Shown piece after piece: positions 39,296 to 47,785 of a stretch of DNA of 64,000 nucleotides (position 1 is the first letter of the stretch; each line of letters opens with the position of its first letter). Both the position numbers and the translations under genes were made by a program. Source of the stretch: Nocardioides acrostichi (lineage in GTDB: Bacteria; Actinomycetota; Actinomycetes; Propionibacteriales; Nocardioidaceae); assembly GCF_015319165.1 (NCBI RefSeq), contig NZ_JADIVZ010000010.1, positions 1 to 64,000 on the forward strand. Reading direction: 5' to 3'. The notes under the pieces are model-generated. The model ran no database searches. It saw only the letters and a list, made by a program, of their open reading frames with translations, and had not been told where the DNA came from.

Positions 39296-41356
39296 GTGAC
39301 CACGAAGACCCACTGCCCCTACTGCTCCTTGCAGTGCGGCATGACCCTCGCCAACACCGGCGCGGGCCGGCGCACCCTCGAGGTGCAGCCGTGGGCGGAG
39401 TTCCCGGTCAACCAGGGCGCGCTGTGCCGCAAGGGCTGGACCTCCGGTGGCCTCACCGGTCACCGCGAACGCCTCACCACCCCGCTGCTGCGTGACCGCG
39501 CCACCGGCGAGTTCCGCTCCGTCGGCTGGGACGACGCACTCGACGTCGTGGCCGGCACCCTCGCCGCGATCCGCGAGGAGCACGGGGCCGACGCCCTGGC
39601 GGTGTTCGGCGGTGGCGGACTGACCAACGAGAAGTCCTACCAGTTGGGCAAGTTCGCCCGGGTGGCGCTCGGCACCAGCCAGATCGACTACAACGGCCGC
39701 TGGTGCATGAGCTCGGCGGCCTCGGCCGCCAACCGGGCGTTCGGCGTCGACCGGGGGCTGCCGTTCCCGCTCGCCGACGTCGAGCAGGCCGAGGTGGTGG
39801 TGCTGGTCGGCTCGAACCTGGCCGAGACCATGCCACCGGCCGCCCGGCACCTCGACCGGTGCCGCGAGAACGGTGGCGAGGTCGTGGTGATCGACCCCCG
39901 CCGCACGAGCACGGCCGACCGCGCCGATCTCGTCGTCCAGCCGGTGCCGGGCACCGACCTGGCGCTCGCACTCGGGGTGCTGCACCTGGTGATCTCCGGC
40001 GGTCACGTGGACGAGTCCTACGTCGCAGAGCGCACCAGCGGCTGGGAGGCCGTGCGCGATCACGTGGCCGCGTGGTGGCCCGAGCGGGTCGAGCGGGTCA
40101 CCGGCATCTCGGTGCCGGAGCTGCACGCGCTGGCCGACCTGATGACCAGTCACCGCAGGGTCATGGTGCTCACCGCCCGCGGCGCCGAGCAGCACGCCCA
40201 GGGCTCCGACACCGTGCTGGCCTGGATCAACGTCTGCCTCGCGCTCGGCCTGCCCGGGCGCGAGCACGCCGGCTGGGGCTGCCTCACCGGCCAGGGCAAC
40301 GGCCAGGGCGGGCGTGAGCACGGCCAGAAGTCCGACCAGTTGCCCGGCTACCGGATGATCGACGACCCCGCCGCCCGCCAGCACGTGGCCGGCGTCTGGG
40401 GCGTCGAGGCCGACTCACTGCCCGGCAAGGGTCGCTCGGCCTACGAGCTGCTCGAGGCGCTGGGCACGCCCGAGGGCCCGAAGGCGCTGCTGGTGCACGG
40501 GTCGAACATCGTGGTCTCCGCGCCCAACGCCACGCACGTCGCCGAGCGGCTGGAGGCGCTCGATCTGCTCGTCGTGTGCGACCTCGTGCTGTCGGAGACC
40601 GCGGCGATGGCCGACGTCGTGCTGCCGGTGACGCAGTGGGCCGAGGAGACCGGCACCATGACCAACCTCGAAGGCCGCGTGATCCTGCGTCGCCAGGCCC
40701 GGCGTGCGCCGTCCGGAGTGCGCAGCGACCTCGACGTGATCGCCGGACTCGCCGAACGACTCGGCTCGCCGGTGCCGTTCTCGACCGACCCGGAGACGAT
40801 CTTCGCCGAGCTCGGGCGGGCGTCGTCCGGCGGCAAGGCCGACTACGCCGGGATCACCTATGAGCGCATCGAGACCGAGCTGGGCGTGTTCTGGCCCTGC
40901 CCGACGCCCGAGCACCCCGGTACGCCCCGACTCTTCGCCGACGCCTTCGCCACGTCCGATGGCCGTGCCCGGTTCCTCGACGTCGAGCACCGGGGGCCGG
41001 CGGAGCCGTGCGACGGCGAGTTCCCGGTGCACCTGACCACCGGCCGGGTGCTCGCGCAGTACCAGTCCGGCGCGCAGACCCGCCGCATCCGGGAGCTGCC
41101 CGACGGCGGCGCGTTCATCGAGATGCACCCCCTGCTGGCTGCCCGCATCGGCGTCGCCGACGGCATGAGGGTGACGATCTCGACCCGACGCGGGGAGCTC
41201 ACCGCCCCCGCCCGGGTGGCCACCACGATCCGCCCGGACACGGTGTTCGTGCCGTTCCACTGGCTCGGGGTCAACCGGCTCACCCACGACGCGCTCGACC
41301 CGGCGTCCCGGATGCCGGAGTTCAAGGTGTGCGCCGCGCGAGTGGAGGCCGCATGA
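39296..41356 (+). CDS. nasC: assimilatory nitrate reductase, molybdopterin catalytic subunit
   Basis: A 686-residue soluble enzyme reducing nitrate to nitrite. The N-terminal [4Fe-4S] site is C7-x2-C10-x3-C14...C44 (HCPYCSLQCGMT, LCRKGW). Molybdopterin-binding blocks include YNGRWCMSSAASAANRAFGV with a candidate Mo-ligand cysteine, VVLVGSNLAETMPPAARHL and HLTTGRVLAQYQSGAQTRR. No signal peptide, so cytoplasmic and assimilatory. It lacks an FAD domain; that and a ferredoxin-like [2Fe-2S] domain are in the next gene, which overlaps by four bases. Confidence 0.94.
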   Translation: MTTKTHCPYCSLQCGMTLANTGAGRRTLEVQPWAEFPVNQGALCRKGWTSGGLTGHRERLTTPLLRDRATGEFRSVGWDDALDVVAGTLAAIREEHGADALAVFGGGGLTNEKSYQLGKFARVALGTSQIDYNGRWCMSSAASAANRAFGVDRGLPFPLADVEQAEVVVLVGSNLAETMPPAARHLDRCRENGGEVVVIDPRRTSTADRADLVVQPVPGTDLALALGVLHLVISGGHVDESYVAERTSGWEAVRDHVAAWWPERVERVTGISVPELHALADLMTSHRRVMVLTARGAEQHAQGSDTVLAWINVCLALGLPGREHAGWGCLTGQGNGQGGREHGQKSDQLPGYRMIDDPAARQHVAGVWGVEADSLPGKGRSAYELLEALGTPEGPKALLVHGSNIVVSAPNATHVAERLEALDLLVVCDLVLSETAAMADVVLPVTQWAEETGTMTNLEGRVILRRQARRAPSGVRSDLDVIAGLAERLGSPVPFSTDPETIFAELGRASSGGKADYAGITYERIETELGVFWPCPTPEHPGTPRLFADAFATSDGRARFLDVEHRGPAEPCDGEFPVHLTTGRVLAQYQSGAQTRRIRELPDGGAFIEMHPLLAARIGVADGMRVTISTRRGELTAPARVATTIRPDTVFVPFHWLGVNRLTHDALDPASRMPEFKVCAARVEAA

Positions 41357-42870
41357 ACGCGATGTGCGACCCCTCGAACGACGATATGCGACCCCTCGGG
41401 GGACGATCTGCGACCCCTCGCGAGCGCCTGGTGGTGGTCGGCCACGGGATGGCGGCCACCAGGTTCGTCGAGCAGCTGGTCGCGGGCGGTTACCCCGGAC
41501 ACGTCACCGTCATCGGCGAGGAGCCGGTGCCGGCCTACAACCGGATCCTGCTCTCCGCCGTGCTCGAGGGCACCCACGACGCCTCGGCGATCCGGTTGCG
41601 CTCACCGGAGTGGTACGCCGAGCACGGTGTCGAGCTGCGGCTGGGCACCCGGGTGCTCACGGTCGACCGCGAGCACGGCGACGTGATGCTGGTCGACGGC
41701 ACCTGCGTGCCGTTCGACCGGCTCGTGCTGGCCACCGGCGCGATCCCGACGCTGCCGCCGATCCGCGGGCTGGTGCGACCCGACGGCTCGCTGCACCCTC
41801 GCGTGCACGCCTTCCGTTCCCTGGCCGACTGCGAGCGCCTGCTGGCCGTGCTGCCCGTGGACGCCGCTCGGGCGGTCGTGATCGGCGGCGGGCTGCTGGG
41901 TCTCCAGGTGGCCCGGGCGCTGTCGGTGCGCGGCGTGGCCACCGAGGTGGTCGAGGGCGGTGACACCGTGCTGTCGCGCCAGGTCACCCCGGCCGCCGGC
42001 ACGATCCTGGCCCGTAGCCTCACCCAGCTCGGCACCACCGTCTACACCGGGGCCCGCGCCACCAAGCTGATCGACCATCCCGAGGAGGGCGGCCCGATCG
42101 GCGTGCAGCTCGACAACGGCTTCGTGCTCGACGCCGACCTGATCGTGCTCACCGCCGGCGGTCGCCCGTCGGTCGCGCTGGCCCGTGGCGCCGGACTCCA
42201 GGTGCGCCGAGGGATCGTGGTCGACGAGCACCTCGCCTCGCCCACCGACCCGCGCATCCACGCCATCGGCGACTGCGCGCAGCACGCGGGTCAGGTGACC
42301 GGGTTCGTGCCGCCCGCCTGGGAGCAGGCCGTGGTGCTCGCGCAGCGGCTGTGCGGTGCCGACCTCGACTACCGGGGCTCGCGCAACGTGGCCCGGCTGC
42401 GGGCCACCGATCTCGAGGTCGCCGTCCTCGGCGACCCCGTGGCCGAGCCGGGCGAGATCGTGGAGGTCTCCAACCCCGTGGCCGGCAAGCACAGCCGGCT
42501 CGTCGTGCGCGACGGCGTCATCGTGGCCGCCGCGCTGGTGGGCGACCTCAGCCGTGTCGGACTCATCACCCAGGCCTACGACCGCGGCACCGTGCTCGGC
42601 GTCCGCGAACCAGGGGATCTGCTGCTGCCCGAGACCGCGGCCCCGCTCGCCCCGCTGCCCGACGACGCCGAGGTCTGCGCCTGCGCGGGCGTCACCGCCG
42701 GCGCGGTACGGGCCTGCGGCAGCCTCGCCGAGGCCCAGGAGAGAACCCGTGCCACCACCGGCTGCGGCGGCTGCACCCAGGTGTGCAGCCGACTCGTCGG
42801 CGAGGTGCCCGTCCGTGAGCCCCGTGAGCCCCGTGAACCCCGTGAGGTCGTGAGCCCCGTGAGGTCGTGA
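41353..42870 (+). CDS. nasB: nitrate reductase electron-transfer subunit (FAD, BFD-type [2Fe-2S])
   Basis: The ATG at 41353 overlaps the nasC stop and gives 505 residues. It has an FAD/NAD(P)H domain (RLVVVGHGMAATRFVEQL, VIGGGLLGLQVARALSVRG, DPRIHAIGDCAQH) and a C-terminal bacterioferredoxin-like [2Fe-2S] module (VCACAGVTAGAVRAC then TTGCGGCTQVC). It probably carries electrons from NADH to NasC. The first ~22 codons are a 22-bp tandem repeat, so the true start could be further in; the conserved part begins near RERLVVV. The tail is a repetitive PREPREPRE run made by the repeat at 42842. Confidence 0.9.
   Translation: MNAMCDPSNDDMRPLGGRSATPRERLVVVGHGMAATRFVEQLVAGGYPGHVTVIGEEPVPAYNRILLSAVLEGTHDASAIRLRSPEWYAEHGVELRLGTRVLTVDREHGDVMLVDGTCVPFDRLVLATGAIPTLPPIRGLVRPDGSLHPRVHAFRSLADCERLLAVLPVDAARAVVIGGGLLGLQVARALSVRGVATEVVEGGDTVLSRQVTPAAGTILARSLTQLGTTVYTGARATKLIDHPEEGGPIGVQLDNGFVLDADLIVLTAGGRPSVALARGAGLQVRRGIVVDEHLASPTDPRIHAIGDCAQHAGQVTGFVPPAWEQAVVLAQRLCGADLDYRGSRNVARLRATDLEVAVLGDPVAEPGEIVEVSNPVAGKHSRLVVRDGVIVAAALVGDLSRVGLITQAYDRGTVLGVREPGDLLLPETAAPLAPLPDDAEVCACAGVTAGAVRACGSLAEAQERTRATTGCGGCTQVCSRLVGEVPVREPREPREPREVVSPVRS
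41366..41420 (+). repeat. 22-bp repeat, 2.5 copies, at the start of nasB
   Basis: GCGACCCCTCG recurs at 41366, 41388 and 41410 with a 22-bp period; the intervening bases are ACGAYRAT-like. It lies just inside the annotated N-terminus of the nasB gene. Confidence 0.92.
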
Positions 42871-42871
42871 G
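42842..42871 (+). repeat. paired 13-bp repeat before nirB
   Basis: GTGAGGTCGTGAG at 42842-42854 and 42859-42871, a four-base spacer apart, overlapping the nasB stop. Same repeat and spacing as upstream of narK. It is the end of a longer run of degenerate CCGTGAGC units starting near 42815. Confidence 0.9.
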
Positions 42872-42877
42872 CAGAGC

Positions 42878-42915
42878 GTGACGCAACGTCACCTGGCACG
42901 TCACGGATGCGTGAC
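42878..42915 (+). promoter_or_regulatory. candidate GlnR operator upstream of nirB
   Basis: Four GTNAC half-sites begin at 42878, 42888, 42900 and 42911 (GTGAC, GTCAC, GTCAC, GTGAC), 10-12 bp apart, that is one helical turn each. Actinobacterial GlnR, which activates nirBD under nitrogen limitation, binds GTNAC/GNAAC half-sites at 11-bp spacing. The array ends 62 bp before the nirB ATG. Confidence 0.5.
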
Positions 42916-42976
42916 GACACCCCACCACTGTTGAGCCATCGCCACCCGGCACCCGCACCCGCACTCTGGGAGAAGA

Positions 42977-45586
42977 ATGATGAGCACTCGCCAGCGCCTG
43001 GTCGTCGTCGGCCACGGCATGGTCGGCCACCGTTTCGTGCAGGCCGCCGTCGAGCGGGGCCTGACCGACACCCATGACATCGTCGTGGTCGGCGAGGAGC
43101 CGCGCCCCGCCTACGACCGCGTCGCCCTCACCTCCTACTTCGCAGCCAGCGGACCCGAGGAACTCTCCTTACTCCCCGAGGGCAGCTACGGTCACCCGGC
43201 GGTCGAGCTTCGCCTGGCCACCGAGGTCACCGCACTCGACCCCCAGGCCCGCACGATCACCCTGGGTGACGGTGCGATGGCCGCTGGTGCGGTGGGTGGC
43301 GGCGAGGTGCTGGCCTACGACCAGCTCGTGCTCGCCACCGGCGCCGCGCCGTTCGTGCCGCCGGTGCCGGGCCGCGAGCTCGACGGCTGCTTCGTCTACC
43401 GCACCATCGAGGATCTCGACGCGATCCGCGCGGCGTCGGCGCACGCCACCGCGGGCGTGGTCATCGGCGGCGGCCTGCTCGGCCTGGAGGCGGCCAACGC
43501 CCTGGTGCAGCTGGGTCTGGAGACGCACGTCGTCGAGATGGCGCCCCGGTTGATGCCGGTGCAGCTCGACGACGCGGGCGGGCGCACGCTGGTCAGCCAC
43601 ATCGCGAAGCTCGGCGTGCAGGTGCACACGGGCGTGGCCACCGAGGCGATCACCGGCGACGGCTCGGTCTCCGGGCTGGCGCTCCGGGGTGGCGACGGCA
43701 TCGACGCGCAGGTCGTCGTGTTCTCGGCCGGCATCCGCCCGCGCGACGCCCTGGCCCGCGAGGCCGGCCTCGACCTCGCCGAGCGCGGCGGTGTGCTCGT
43801 CGACGAGCAGTGCCGCACCTCGGATGCCCGCATCTGGGCCATCGGCGAGTGCGCCGCCCCCGGCGGGCGCATGTACGGCCTGGTCGCCCCGGGCTACGAC
43901 ATGGCCGAGGTCGTCGTCGACGCGCTGCTCGGCGGCGCGGGCGCCTTCACCGGCGCCGACATGTCCACCAAGCTCAAGCTGCTCGGCGTCGACGTCGCCT
44001 CGTTCGGTGACGCCTTCGCGACCACCGAGGGCTCGCTCGAGCTCGTGTACTCCGACGCCGTGGCCGGCGTCTACAAGAAGCTCGTCGTCTCCGACGACGG
44101 CACCCGCCTGCTCGGCGGCATCCTGGTCGGCGACGCCGCGGCGTACGGCGTGCTGCGGCCGATGGTGAGTTCGGGCATCGCGCTGCCCGAGAACCCCGAA
44201 GAGCTCATCCTCCCCGGCAGCCGCGGTGGCGGCGCCGGCTCCGGCGCGGCCGCACTGCCCGACGAGGCGCAGATCTGCTCGTGCAACAACGTGAGCAAGG
44301 GCGAGATCCTCGCCGCGGTCGACGAGTCCGGCGAGCACCGATGCGAGGACGTCGCGGGGGTCAAGGCCTGCACCGGCGCGGGCACCACCTGCGGCTCCTG
44401 CGTCGGGTCGGTCAAGGCGATCATCGAGGACCACTTCGCGCGCACCGGCAAGGAGGTCTCGCGGGCGCTGTGCGAGCACTTCGCGCTCTCGCGCCAAGAG
44501 CTCTTCGACGTCGTCTCCGTGCACGGCTATCGCACGTTCGACGCGATCGTCGACGCGCACGGCTCCGGCCGCGGCTGCGACATCTGCAAGCCCGCGATCG
44601 CCTCGATCCTGGCCAGCCAGCTGGGCACTCACGTGCTGGCGCCCGAGAACGCCACCTTGCAAGACACCAACGACGCCTACCTGGCCAACATCCAGAAGAA
44701 CGGCACCTACTCGGTCGTGCCGCGCATACCCGGCGGCGAGATCACGCCCGAGAAGCTGATCGTGATCGGCGAGGTCGCCCGCGACTTCGACCTCTACACC
44801 AAGATCACCGGCGGCCAGCGCATCGACCTCTTCGGCGCCCGCCTCGAGCAGCTGCCCGCCATCTGGGGCCGACTGGTCGAGGCCGGGTTCGAGTCCGGCC
44901 ACGCCTACGGCAAGTCGCTGCGCACGGTGAAGTCGTGCGTCGGGTCGACCTGGTGCCGTTACGGCGTGCAGGACTCCGTGGGCATGGCCATCGCCCTCGA
45001 GCTGCGCTACCGCGGCCTGCGTTCGCCGCACAAGCTCAAGGGCGGCGTCTCCGGGTGCGCCCGCGAGTGCGCCGAGGCCCGCGCCAAGGACTTCGGCGTC
45101 ATCGCCACCGAGAAGGGCTGGAACCTCTACGTCGGCGGCAACGGCGGCGCCACCCCGGCACATGCCCAACTGCTCGCGGGCGACCTCGACGACGAGAGAC
45201 TGGTGCGCTACCTCGACCGGTTCCTCATGTACTACATCCGCACCGCAGACCGGCTCCAGCGCACCGCGCCCTGGATCGACTCCCTCGAGGGCGGTCTGGA
45301 CCGCGTGCGCGAGGTCGTCGTCGACGATGCGCTCGGCCTGGGCTCCGAGCTCGAGGCCGAGATGAGCCGCCACGTGGCCGGCTACTTCGACGAGTGGAGG
45401 GCCACCATCGAGGATCCCGCCAAGCTGGCCCGATTCGTCTCCTTCGTCAACGCCCCCGGCACGCCCGACCCGAACATCTCCTTCGACGTCGAACGCGACC
45501 AGATCAAGCCCCGCAACCAGGCCAGCCATCCGGTGGTCGAGCCGGTGTCGCTCGGCAGCAGCATCGGAGTGGGAGCCCCGGCATGA
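42977..45586 (+). CDS. nirB: nitrite reductase (NADH) large subunit
   Basis: An 869-residue flavo-hemoprotein that reduces nitrite to ammonium. It has an N-terminal FAD/NADH module (RQRLVVVGHGMVGHRFVQAA, VVIGGGLLGLEAANALV), two BFD-like [2Fe-2S] segments (CSCNNVSKGEILAAV with CTGAGTTCGSCVGSV; then CEHFALSRQELFDVV with GRGCDICKPAI), a sulfite/nitrite reductase half-domain and the siroheme/[4Fe-4S] cysteines in SCVGSTWCRYG and SGCARECAEAR. ATG at 42977 follows GGGAGAAG. Overlaps nirD by four bases. Confidence 0.97.
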   Translation: MMSTRQRLVVVGHGMVGHRFVQAAVERGLTDTHDIVVVGEEPRPAYDRVALTSYFAASGPEELSLLPEGSYGHPAVELRLATEVTALDPQARTITLGDGAMAAGAVGGGEVLAYDQLVLATGAAPFVPPVPGRELDGCFVYRTIEDLDAIRAASAHATAGVVIGGGLLGLEAANALVQLGLETHVVEMAPRLMPVQLDDAGGRTLVSHIAKLGVQVHTGVATEAITGDGSVSGLALRGGDGIDAQVVVFSAGIRPRDALAREAGLDLAERGGVLVDEQCRTSDARIWAIGECAAPGGRMYGLVAPGYDMAEVVVDALLGGAGAFTGADMSTKLKLLGVDVASFGDAFATTEGSLELVYSDAVAGVYKKLVVSDDGTRLLGGILVGDAAAYGVLRPMVSSGIALPENPEELILPGSRGGGAGSGAAALPDEAQICSCNNVSKGEILAAVDESGEHRCEDVAGVKACTGAGTTCGSCVGSVKAIIEDHFARTGKEVSRALCEHFALSRQELFDVVSVHGYRTFDAIVDAHGSGRGCDICKPAIASILASQLGTHVLAPENATLQDTNDAYLANIQKNGTYSVVPRIPGGEITPEKLIVIGEVARDFDLYTKITGGQRIDLFGARLEQLPAIWGRLVEAGFESGHAYGKSLRTVKSCVGSTWCRYGVQDSVGMAIALELRYRGLRSPHKLKGGVSGCARECAEARAKDFGVIATEKGWNLYVGGNGGATPAHAQLLAGDLDDERLVRYLDRFLMYYIRTADRLQRTAPWIDSLEGGLDRVREVVVDDALGLGSELEAEMSRHVAGYFDEWRATIEDPAKLARFVSFVNAPGTPDPNISFDVERDQIKPRNQASHPVVEPVSLGSSIGVGAPA

Positions 45587-45930
45587 GCATCACCTGGACC
45601 CCCGTGTGCCACCTCAGCCAGATCGCCCGCGAATCCGGCGTCGCGGCATGGGTGCACGGCGAGGCGGTGGCCGTCTTTCGTGACCACACCGATGCGGTGT
45701 ACGCGCTCTCGAACATCGACCCCAAGACCGGTGCCTCCGTGCTCTCACGGGGGATCGTCGGAACACGGCGACGTGTCGAGGGTGACGTAGGGTTCGTGGC
45801 ATCGCCGCTGCTCAAGCAGCCCTACCGGCTCAGCGACGGCGTGTGTCTCGACGACGAGACGCTGAAGGTGGCCACCTACGAGGTGCGCGTCGTCGGCGGC
45901 TCGATCGAGGTCGGCGCGCGGCGCGACTGA
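45583..45930 (+). CDS. nirD: nitrite reductase (NADH) small subunit
   Basis: A 115-residue Rieske-fold protein, with TWTPVCHLSQIARESGVAAW, AVFRDHTDAVYALSNIDPKT and KQPYRLSDGVCLDDETL. NirD proteins have the Rieske fold but not its cluster ligands; here the CxH/CxxH pairs are likewise absent (NIDPKTGAS in place of C-x-H). It associates with NirB. The start overlaps the nirB stop. Confidence 0.95.
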   Translation: MSITWTPVCHLSQIARESGVAAWVHGEAVAVFRDHTDAVYALSNIDPKTGASVLSRGIVGTRRRVEGDVGFVASPLLKQPYRLSDGVCLDDETLKVATYEVRVVGGSIEVGARRD

Positions 45931-45943
45931 GACGGATACTCCG

Positions 45944-47110
45944 ATGAGCCTCACCGAGTCCGACGACCTGCCGGCCGACCCCACCGCAGACGTGGGAGCA
46001 GACGGCCTGCTGACCGGCTTTCACATCGGCGTGACGGCGGCCCGCAAGGCCGACGACCAGATCGCGCTGCTGGAGCGCCGCGGTGCCGTCGTCCGGCATG
46101 CTCCGGCGCTGATGGAGGATGCGCCGACCGTCGACGAGGCATCGTTGCGCGCGGCGACCGAGCGGGTCATCGCCGAGCCGCCGGACATGTTCTTGGTGAC
46201 CACGGGCATCGGCATGCGCACCTGGTTCGAGGCGGCGAGGACGTGGGGGCTGCGTGACGCGCTGGTCGAGGCGATCCGCCCGGCCGAGATCCTGGCCCGC
46301 GGTCGCAAGGCTGTCGGCTCGCTGCGGGCCGTGGGGCTGCGCGAGCTGTGGTCGCCGGAGTCGGAGCTGTTCGAGGACGTGCTCGACCACCTGCGCGGCC
46401 GTGACCTGATGGGTCGGCGGATCGTGGTGCAGGAGCACGGGCAGTCGCTCTCGATGGTGGCCCACGCGCTCCGCCGTCAGGGGGCGATCGTCGAGAACGT
46501 CACCATCTACCGGATCGCCTCGGCCGAGGATCCCACCCCGATGTTCGGTCTCGTCGACGCGCTGGCCGACGGCGAGCTCGACGCCGTCACCTTCACCTCG
46601 GCGCCCGCGGTGGCGGCGATGATGGACGCCGCGGCCTCGGTCGGACGCCGCGACGACGTCATCTCCGCCCTCCAGGCCGACGTGGTCGCCGTGTGCGTCG
46701 GCCCGGTCACCGCTGCCGCCTTCGAGCTGTGGGGCGTGCCGACGATCTACCCCGAACGCAATCGACTGGGAGCGATGATCAAGCTGCTCGAGACCGAACT
46801 GCCCTCGCGCCGTTCCGGTCTCAGTGTCGACCTCGTCGGCGGGCGCCAGTTGCTGCTGCACGGCGAGCAGGTGCTGCTCGACGGCGTCGAGGTGGCGCTG
46901 TCGCCCGCTCCCAGGGCGGTGCTCCAGGCGCTGCTCGCCAACCCGGGCAACGTCGTCTCGCGGCGTGCCCTGCTGGCGATGCTGCCCAGCGGCACCGCCG
47001 GCTCCGAGCACGCCGTCGAGATGGCGGTGGCCCGACTGCGGGCCGGACTCGGCACCCGCTCGGTGCAGACCGTGGTCAAGCGCGGATACCGGCTCGCCGT
47101 GGCCGGATAG
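45944..47110 (+). CDS. uroporphyrinogen-III synthase fused to a winged-helix domain
   Basis: The first ~290 of 388 residues are HemD-like (GFHIGVTAARKADDQIALLE, ENVTIYRIASAEDPTPMF, ADVVAVCVGPVTAAAFELWG). The last ~90 form an OmpR-type winged helix (LSPAPRAVLQALLANPGNVV with SRRALLAML, then VEMAVARLRAGLGTRSVQTV and VKRGYRLA). HemD closes the tetrapyrrole ring for siroheme, which NirB needs. The fused domain could make it a DNA-binding regulator of the nitrate genes. It starts 14 bp after nirD. Confidence 0.9.
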   Translation: MSLTESDDLPADPTADVGADGLLTGFHIGVTAARKADDQIALLERRGAVVRHAPALMEDAPTVDEASLRAATERVIAEPPDMFLVTTGIGMRTWFEAARTWGLRDALVEAIRPAEILARGRKAVGSLRAVGLRELWSPESELFEDVLDHLRGRDLMGRRIVVQEHGQSLSMVAHALRRQGAIVENVTIYRIASAEDPTPMFGLVDALADGELDAVTFTSAPAVAAMMDAAASVGRRDDVISALQADVVAVCVGPVTAAAFELWGVPTIYPERNRLGAMIKLLETELPSRRSGLSVDLVGGRQLLLHGEQVLLDGVEVALSPAPRAVLQALLANPGNVVSRRALLAMLPSGTAGSEHAVEMAVARLRAGLGTRSVQTVVKRGYRLAVAG

Positions 47111-47113
47111 GTT
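47108..47113 (+). promoter_or_regulatory. -10 box of the chelatase gene, overlapping the hemD stop
   Basis: TAGGTT, six bases before the GTG at 47120. Its first three bases are the TAG stop of the upstream gene. Confidence 0.45.
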
Positions 47114-47119
47114 CTGCTC

Positions 47120-47785
47120 GTGCACCTGGTCACGGTCGCGCACGGCACCCGTCGCAGCGGCGGCAACGAGATCGCCCGGCGACTCACCGCTGCCGCGGGC
47201 GAGACGCTCGGTGTGCCTGCCACCGCCGCCTACGTCGAGCTGTGCGAGCCGTTGCTCGCCGACGTGGTGGCGGGTCTGACCGAGCCGGCGGTCGTGGTGC
47301 CGCTGCTGCTCTCGACCGGCTACCACGTGCGCACCGACGTGCCGCGGGCCTGCGCGGCGGCCTCGGTGCCGGTGCAGATAGGGCAGCCCTTCGGCCCCGA
47401 CCGGCTGCTGGCGCTCGCCCAGGTCGATCGGCTGCTCGAGGCGGGAGCCCAACCCGGCACGCCGCTGGTGATGGTCGCCGCCGGCTCGACCGACCCCGAG
47501 GCGTGGCGCGACCTGCGCGGTGCGAGCCGACTGCTCGCCGAGGGGTGGGGAGTCGAGGCCGCCGAGGTCCGTACCGCCACGCTCTCCGGTCTCGGCCCGC
47601 GTCCGGCCGACGTCGTGCGCCGCGGCGACGCCCTCGCCCCCTACCTGCTCTCGCCAGGGCTGTTCTCCCGCCGAGTGCGGGAGGTCGCCGAGGCGCACGA
47701 CGCCCCGTGCGCCGACGTCATCGGCACCCATCCGCTCGCCATCGACCTGCTGGTCGCCCGCGTGCGGGACTCATGGGCGCGGTGA
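47120..47785 (+). CDS. sirohydrochlorin chelatase (CbiX-like)
   Basis: A 221-residue class II chelatase. MHLVTVAHGTRRSGGNEIAR carries the metal-binding His and VVVPLLLSTGYHVRTDVPRA the second, followed by a second CbiX-like half (MVAAGSTDPEAW, VEAAEVRTATLSG). It inserts iron or cobalt into sirohydrochlorin, supplying siroheme for NirB. It overlaps the convergent symporter gene by 15 bp. Confidence 0.9.
   Translation: MHLVTVAHGTRRSGGNEIARRLTAAAGETLGVPATAAYVELCEPLLADVVAGLTEPAVVVPLLLSTGYHVRTDVPRACAAASVPVQIGQPFGPDRLLALAQVDRLLEAGAQPGTPLVMVAAGSTDPEAWRDLRGASRLLAEGWGVEAAEVRTATLSGLGPRPADVVRRGDALAPYLLSPGLFSRRVREVAEAHDAPCADVIGTHPLAIDLLVARVRDSWAR

Noticed and set aside
36790..39303. 837-codon minus-strand open frame
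   Set aside because: Runs antisense through narK and across a promoter region; no domain pattern, and NarK motifs are intact on the plus strand.
43169..45529. 786-codon minus-strand open frame opposite nirB
   Set aside because: Antisense shadow of nirB, whose siroheme and FAD motifs are complete.
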